Assembly (NCBI GenBank): GCA_012274445.1
Contig: JAAROD010000058.1
Location: forward strand, 1,674,001 to 1,738,000
Length of the DNA stretch: 64,000 bases
Direction of reading: 5' to 3'
Source of the DNA: Sclerotiophoma versabilis
Lineage: Eukaryota > Ascomycota > Dothideomycetes > Pleosporales > Didymellaceae
The position numbers and the translations under genes were made by a program. The notes under the pieces were generated by a model. That model was not told where the DNA came from, searched no databases, and was given only the letters and a program-made list of their open reading frames with translations. Shown here piece by piece: positions 58,001 to 64,000 of the stretch; the first letter of the stretch is position 1, and every line of letters begins with the position of its first letter.

Positions 58001-58418
58001 TACCTGGTTCTCGGTCTTCCTCGCATGGCAGATGATTGACATGCGCCGCTCATTCTTCATGATGCAGCCCGGGTCCAAGAAGTACTTTACTCAGTGGTTC
58101 CACGACGTATGGCGCAACAAGTTCCTCTTCTTCTCTATCATGGGTGCCTTCATCACCATCTTTCCGGTCCTGTACATTCCGGTTATCAACACCACTGTGT
58201 TCAGACACTCTGGCATCAGCTGGGAGTGGGGTGTGGTCTTCATCGCTACATTCCTCTTCTTCCTCGGAGTTGAAGCTTGGAAGTTTGGTAAGCGCCAATA
58301 CTTCAAGAAGAAGGACCCCAACAGTGGAAGGAGGGGCTCGGTTGACCTCGAGGCTCGCGTCTTTGAGCGCTACCTCAGCACAGCGATCAGCACAGACGAA
58401 GACAACGAGAAGAAATAG
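55074..58418 (+). CDS. ENA: P-type cation ATPase of the ENA (type IID) family
   Basis: The exons are 55074-55322, 55375-55640, 55692-57747 and 57801-58418 (1062 aa). The introns are 51-53 nt, each with GTAAG donors. ATG 55074 sits in GCCATGGG. The N-terminal cytosolic region (SFQQVIEETKCNPDDGLT) is the cation ATPase N-domain. The actuator motif TGES is at residues 187-190, the phosphorylated aspartate is Asp383 (DKTGTLTQGKM) and the hinge motif GDGVND is at 731-736. The late segment EVMWIIMVTSSLPDMGLG is typical of fungal ENA pumps, which export Na+ or K+ at the plasma membrane during salt and alkaline stress. There are about ten predicted membrane spans. All catalytic motifs are intact. Confidence 0.94.
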
Positions 58419-59705
58419 ATGGGGACATGTGTATGAACACGATCGTATGAGTGGATTTTTGTTTCAACGCTCCCAGTTGGGAGTATGCTCTATTGATGAT
58501 GAACCATCTTGGGGAAAAGGCGTTTCTATCTTGCATGGCTTGCGATACCTTGACGCCTGATATGGCGGCCTCCTTCGGGAGAGTTGAACGTTTTTCTTTA
58601 GCTGTTAGATATCACTCTGCGATAATACCAAGACAATGACTTCGAAATCTGTTCCTTCTCCGAAGCTTTACCCTTGACGTGTCTATCCAGCAAGCATCTT
58701 CATCGTGTATCTTGCTGGATGGCTGGAAGACCGGCCTCCAATTTTCTCAAAAGTCAAGCCTTTTTTCAGGAAGCTTTGACATGAAAATCAAGTTTACAAT
58801 CATGATCCCCTCAGGGTTCGGGTTTTGACTCAGATCTGGAGACCCTGGTCGAGCTCTCAAGACCCAAGATTAGGAGCGCCCTCGTATCTTCTAACGGAGC
58901 ACCATAACCCACACAGAAGAATTACCCCGCCGGAGAAACCTTATCACCTGCCATATAAGGCCCCCAAGCATTTTGCAGTTCTTGCCTTCAAGAGCCGAAT
59001 GCCACATAAGCACGCGTTGACGCTAACCCAATACCCACTTGATAGCCCCGCTCCTCTCCGCTCCTCTGCCGCCCAGGCTGGGCAAGCCAAGCCCGACAGA
59101 GCCGAGACTCCTCGGCGCCAAACGTTCCATTCTGCACTAAGTGGCTCCGGCGCTCTCCTTACTGGCAAATGCGTCAGCCGAGGCTACTCGCTCGTCTTGA
59201 ATGCCTCTTTGCAGTCTTAGACGCAGTCTCGTGCAGCTTTGGTAGGTGCTTGGAATGGCGTGATAAGGACCAGTGTCTGCTTGCATTTGGGCACCTAGCG
59301 TGTGAGCGCGTGCGGAGGCGAACCTTGCTAGAGCCAAGTGTGCTGGTGACATGGTGAAAAAGCGTGGCTGTGGAGGCTGAGTGCTTGGGATGTTACGGAG
59401 GGACTTGTGTGCGGGGAGAGGCGTCTTGGATAAGAGGATCCATTGTCCTCCGTCGCAACCCCGTATACGGCCGCGGAATTTCCATTCTCGACGGTTTTCA
59501 AGACTGATACACTTCTTGGACGTGGGGTGAAGCAGTTTACGATCCTGGATCGTCCCTTGAGTGATCAACCATCGTTCGGTCATACGCGTACTCGTTGTGC
59601 CGATTTTACCGATCACATACCAATTACACCTTCAACCAAATCGCGCCCGAGTTTGCCCCTCGGAGTTGCAAGGCAGTCTCAAGGAGCACGGTTGTAAGAG
59701 CAAGG
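58419..59705. other. Intergenic, no gene supported
   Basis: The plus ORF 58825-59220 and the minus ORF 59137-59616 lack recognisable content. A minus-strand ATG at 59351 (MSPAHLALARFASARAHTL) has a fair leader-like start, but no continuation that looks conserved. No repeat or RNA gene was seen. Confidence 0.4.
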
Positions 59706-60605
59706 ATGCCCGCCGTCGTCAGAGGAGCAGGGCTGGAAGGTATAGCGACGCTCGAAGCACGGCGTTGGGATCAACATGCCAATCGATCGATCATATCACC
59801 GACAGCATTGGCCTTCTTAATTCCGGTTTTGGTTGTGTTCTTCATTGCGCCTTTGTGGGTCGACCGTGTTGCGTAAGATGTGACGTGAGAGACTGACCAT
59901 CGCATACAGCCTGTGCGCGTTCTGCATTCGAAAGCGCCGACGAGATACACCGGTCAGACGGCATGGCCCGGTCAAGCTCCCCGCATTAGAACGCTCGGAA
60001 GCAAGGGAACGGTTGCATTCAGTAGTAGAAGTCTCGAGTGTGACTGGAGACCAGAAAGCGGCATGTGTGGACAGAATTGAAGAGAAGACTGGCTCGGACG
60101 GCGATTCTAGCTTTGAGAAGGAGTGGTAAGTGCCATTTGCCTGCTGAAGGTTCAAGGCTGACTGATCATCGATAGCGCAATCTGTCTCTCATCGTTACGC
60201 GCACCATCTCCGCCAGAACCCGCAAGGTTGAACAACGAGAACGGAGTGGTTGATGAGGCCGCGATAGCGCCATCTAGATCAGAGCTCGAACAAGAGGAAA
60301 TTCTCAGGCTGAAAGAATGCGGCCACGAGTTTCATGCGGAGTGTCTGATATCTTGGGTTGTGCTGCACAAAAAGAGTTGTCCGATTTGTCGAACCGTCTA
60401 CTACCACGAGGAGCCTGAGAAGTCAACGGATATCGAGGCGCAAACGGCAAGCGCCGGTGAGGGCTCTGCGGCAGCAGTCGATCCAGCCCCAACTACCTCA
60501 CCTCCTGTATCAAACTGGCACTACTTCTGGACCGGCCGCCACGCAAGGCAGGATCAAACGCAACCAGGCATTCGGTCGAGCTGGTTCCGCAGATTTCGCT
60601 CTTGA
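59706..60605 (+). CDS. Membrane-anchored RING-H2 E3 ubiquitin ligase
   Basis: The exons are 59706-59872, 59910-60125 and 60176-60605 (270 aa). A single membrane segment (about residues 32-50, ALAFLIPVLVVFFIAPL) is followed by a basic stretch (CIRKRRRDTPVRRHG), then a RING-H2 domain: C128-x2-C131, C176-x-H178-x2-H181-x2-C184, C196-x2-C199. The spacing between the second and third ligands is unusually long (about 44 residues, acidic). The second intron (50 nt) creates the first zinc ligand C128. Intron 1 as written is only 37 nt; a GTGGGT donor at 59855 would make it 55 nt and delete six residues. It is a probable E3 ligase of an internal membrane; its substrate is unknown. Confidence 0.85.
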
Positions 60606-63006
60606 GTGGAGCTGAAAGTGCATATTGAAAACCCGTCTCGTTCAAAAATTGAACATAAAGCTCCAGCTTGACGGCTGCTTTCAGAATTTCTATCTGAGCT
60701 TTCGATCGACAAATGCTTGGATGGGCCCATTGTAGCCATTCTCGCTCGTAATAGAGTGAGAACATTAGACTTCCCAGGAAGCATGCCACAGTCGACGGAA
60801 TCCCACGAGGGCGGCGAAGTCGACAATCACAGTAAGCCGCACAATTTGTATTCGACACAACAGAGAGGTAGCGATTCGAAGATTAAAGGAGCCGCAATGA
60901 AGAAGAGTAGAGGAGGCTGCCGTATGCACGAAGTTCATGGTCCAGTAACCTTATATTTGATTCCTGCGTGTGCAGGTTCATGGAAAGGACGGGGAGGCTT
61001 GAGACCAACAGCGGCCACACGTGGGTTGCAAATGTACATCGATGCATGTGAGAGTTATCAGTATGACCGATAGACATGATGTCAATTGAGGAGAAAGATT
61101 TGGACCTGTCCAAAGATATTTATTAGCTAGGCTAGGTGGCCGTATGATATGATACCCCATTGTCGCAAACGAAGATAGTACAATTTGCCTCGTCAAAATA
61201 TTTCCGAAATCGAAATTATGTGTTAAGATTGGAGCAACAATTGTGACTGTAGTCCGAGCATACGAGATAGAGTTGTGTTCGCGAAGTGTCGTAAGTGTAA
61301 GTACTGTACAGAGAGAAATGAAGTTGGGCAGGTCAGTACATGTTTTGAGATCGGGGTTTAGTATCGTGCCAAAGTCAACGACTTTTCAATTTAGCCCTGA
61401 GTTGAATGATCAAGACCTTCCGAATGTCTCTGAGATCTTGTGGATGCTCTTTCCGGATCCTGATGTACGTTCACATCAATGCTAATAATAAGGACACCAT
61501 ATTGTATTTTACCTTTTGGACGGCCAAAAGTATTGTAAAATTCGGAAATAGAAATCTTGAACATTTTCTTTTTGTGACTCGATTGAAGACAGAGCAACAG
61601 TTTGTAGATATATGGGCTTGACACTTGACACTCGACACTCGTAGATGAAGCGAACTGTGCCAGCTTTGCAAGAAGGCGTCCACTGAAAGTATTGAGACCA
61701 TGACAAATTGCACTGACAATTGCATATTTTCATCTACATCCCAATTTCTTTCAGAGCCATTTTTCTTGCCGGCTTCATCACGTCATCTAGCTCCTCAGGT
61801 GAACATGCCTTTGGTCGAGGCGCATGGTCCCTTTGAAACACCGCATCATCACGTTACTTTTAAAATGCGAGAACATGCTATATGAACTATGCCTTAGACA
61901 ACTTCTGCAGTAGGTTTTAGTATCTTCGGTCAGGAGGGCCGGTAGTTAGCTCTTCGCACGGAAAGCCTGTATCAAAGGTTTGCATGATCTTCTCTGTGGA
62001 GCGTTGTTGCGAGCGCGTGTCGATTGCACCTCAGCGGACTCAGACGCTTTCCATTTCGTTCCAATAATTGCATTGGCTTAGTATTATCTTCGAGTGGAGT
62101 GCTTGTAAGACTGCCTTTTTGGTTGAGGTGAAGCTGTAGTGTTCTATGTTGAGCGGTGCGGGATGGAGGTGCCAGTGACGCGACTTGCAGCAAACTCGCA
62201 GGAACGAAACTTGTTTTCGTTTTTAACATCCGTTTATGATGCAGGTTCATGTTCTCGACTGCTATCTGACGATCGACGACTTTGGCTTGTCGGGCATTCC
62301 AACTACCTCAGGCGCAGCAGTATCCGGAGAGGCATATCTCTTCTTCGGCGGACTCTCTCCATATAGATCACGAAAACGATCCACCAATACTCGTAGTTTC
62401 AATAGAAATTATACATCTGCACACTTGAACTAAGTTCTTCCCATGAACCTGGTCCTATGTCTGACTGTTGCTGCCCCTCAAGGAAGTGCAGGAGTATCTT
62501 GGCATAACCCGCACACAGAGCTTATGTATACACTCAAACCTACAACTCCATAAGGTAACCTTGCAGTTGCTCCTGTGAATTCATCTGTGTATTAGACCCC
62601 GCATTTTTTGCCACAGTCACAGGCTCTATTTCCCCGTTATTTTTCTACCTACCAAGTAGCCTATGTCGCTTTTCAGGTAATCATCTGATCCTTGACTTAC
62701 CACTCACCCCGCAAACCCAAGGTGCTACTAACCGACACAGGCAGTCCCAAGAACTTCGGGGTGACACTGGAGAGATGAAAAGATAGTGTTGCGGAGAAGG
62801 AGCCGTGGTCCCTGCATAAGACTAAAGCAATAATGACGTGTGACGCAACTGAGCGCGTTGGAACGCAATATTTGATAAAGTAGATGCGGGGTCGCAAACA
62901 GCGAATGCATACAGAAAGCGATACTTTGGTTCACATCTAAAGGTCATGAGCGGAGAACTGAACAGAAGAAGAAGCCCACAGCACAGAAATTTAAAGACAC
63001 AACAAC
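60606..63006. other. Intergenic, no gene supported
   Basis: This AT-leaning region contains many short ORFs but none with coding character; 61470-61640 is especially AT-rich. No tRNA, repeat or transposon motif was found. The last 100 bases should carry the promoter of the epoxide hydrolase gene. Confidence 0.45.
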
Positions 63007-64000
63007 ATGTCAGAAGTCAAGCCATTCGACCCTAACATCCCTCAGGAGGAAGTCGATCGTCTATTCAGAAAGCTCAAGGATACACGCCTACCGGAGATCC
63101 CAGTCGTACCGGATGCTGGAGACGACTATGGTGCGTTTAACCTCAGTCACATCTAGAACACCACATACTCACTGTTTGCAGGTCCATCGCTGGAGTGGAT
63201 TAACAAGCTGAAGGACTACTGGCAAGACAAGTACTCCTGGCCTGAAGCACAAAAGAAAATCTCCGAATGGTGCCACTTCACCGTTGAGATCGAGAATTTG
63301 AAGATCCACTTTATACATGAGAAGGCTAGGACAAGGCAGCAAGAGGCGATCCCTCTATTACTGGTACACGGCTGGCCAGGAACATTCTTTGAGTACGTGA
63401 TGTCACTTTCCTAGAACTCACTGCCTCGAAGACCTCCAGGGTTCAATGTTAGCAAGATTGACAAGTCCAGATTCCAGAACGTGATGCACCCACTTCTCGA
63501 CCCGAAAGACCCCAAAGCGCCCATCTTTGATCTGGTCGTACCCTCGCTCCCCGGTTTTTGCTGGTCACAAGGTCCATCGCGAGGCTGGACTCTGCAAGAC
63601 ACAGCGCGTATCTTCGATGTTCTAATGAAGCGTCTCGGATACAACTCTTATGCCGCACAAGCAGGGGACTGGGGGCACTGGGTCGTTCGCGAGCTTGGTT
63701 CCGGCCGCTACAATGCCTGCAAAGCAGTGCACACGAATATGTGCCCCGGCGCCCCACCCAAAGGCTATAAGATGAATGAGAAAGAGCAAGCAGCCATGGA
63801 CCGCGCAACGTGGTGGATGGGCGAGCATCTTCACGAAGGCCACATGGGTTATGCGATCGAGATGCGTACGCGACCGCAGACCATCGGTGTAGCGTTCAAC
63901 GACAATCCTGTTGGAATAATGATGTTTGTTGGTGAGAAGTACGATGAGCTGGCGGATCCAACAATTGGAACTGCGACACTGGATAACGAGGAATATGTGA
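63007..64000 (+). CDS. Microsomal-type epoxide hydrolase, 3' partial
   Basis: The exons are 63007-63130, 63182-63392 and 63471->64000. The gene runs off the right edge. The start MSEVKPFDPNIPQEEVDRLF leads an N-terminal epoxide hydrolase (EHN) domain. Intron 1 is 51 nt; intron 2 is 78 nt (63393-63470, acceptor GTCCAG) and joins GTFFE to FQNVMHPLLD. An earlier AG at 63439 would break the frame. The oxyanion motif HGWPG and the nucleophile motif GDWGHW (Asp as nucleophile) are present, as is the VPSLPGF segment. The catalytic His and final acid lie beyond the window. The family opens epoxides to diols through a covalent intermediate, and in fungi acts in detoxification or secondary metabolism. 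No cluster partner is visible here. Confidence 0.9.

Overview
The window reads as nuclear DNA of a filamentous ascomycete (Pezizomycotina, most likely a Dothideomycete). The genes carry short introns of about 45-78 nt with GT(A/G)-type donors and CTAAC/CTGAC branch sites, there are large fungal-only proteins (a giant SKK-repeat protein, a HET-domain protein, an ENA-type ATPase), and several gene remnants carry nonsense codons of the kind left by repeat-induced point mutation (RIP). All exon joins below were worked out by hand from reading frame and splice signals; none has transcript support.

Layout. 1-14.4 kb: a giant repetitive protein, cut by the left edge, best matching the fungal 'involucrin-repeat'/leashin (LAH) Woronin-body tether. 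15.3-16.5 kb: a membrane-anchored type short-chain dehydrogenase. 17.7-19.9 kb: a secreted or vacuolar metallophosphatase. 20-35.8 kb: an accessory island with an F-box pseudogene, a protein kinase-HET fusion gene, a head-to-head second kinase with a homologous N-terminal module, an orphan 236-aa gene, another F-box pseudogene and AT-rich decayed tracts. 35.8-43.3 kb: a housekeeping block with a mitochondrial helical-repeat protein, coatomer zeta and RQC2/NEMF. 43.3-48.6 kb: gene-poor DNA with nested short tandem repeats and one probable small gene. 48.6-52.1 kb: two tandem decayed copies of a large uncharacterised fungal gene family. 55-64 kb: an ENA-type cation ATPase, a membrane RING-H2 protein and the 5' part of an epoxide hydrolase.

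The most interesting part is 23.6-31.6 kb. One minus-strand gene joins an N-terminal module, a protein kinase domain and a HET death-effector domain in a single predicted 1281-aa protein. Its head-to-head neighbour carries the same module and a kinase, but no HET. HET proteins execute allorecognition cell death in fungi, so this is a plausible sensor/executor pair. That role is inferred from architecture and arrangement only.
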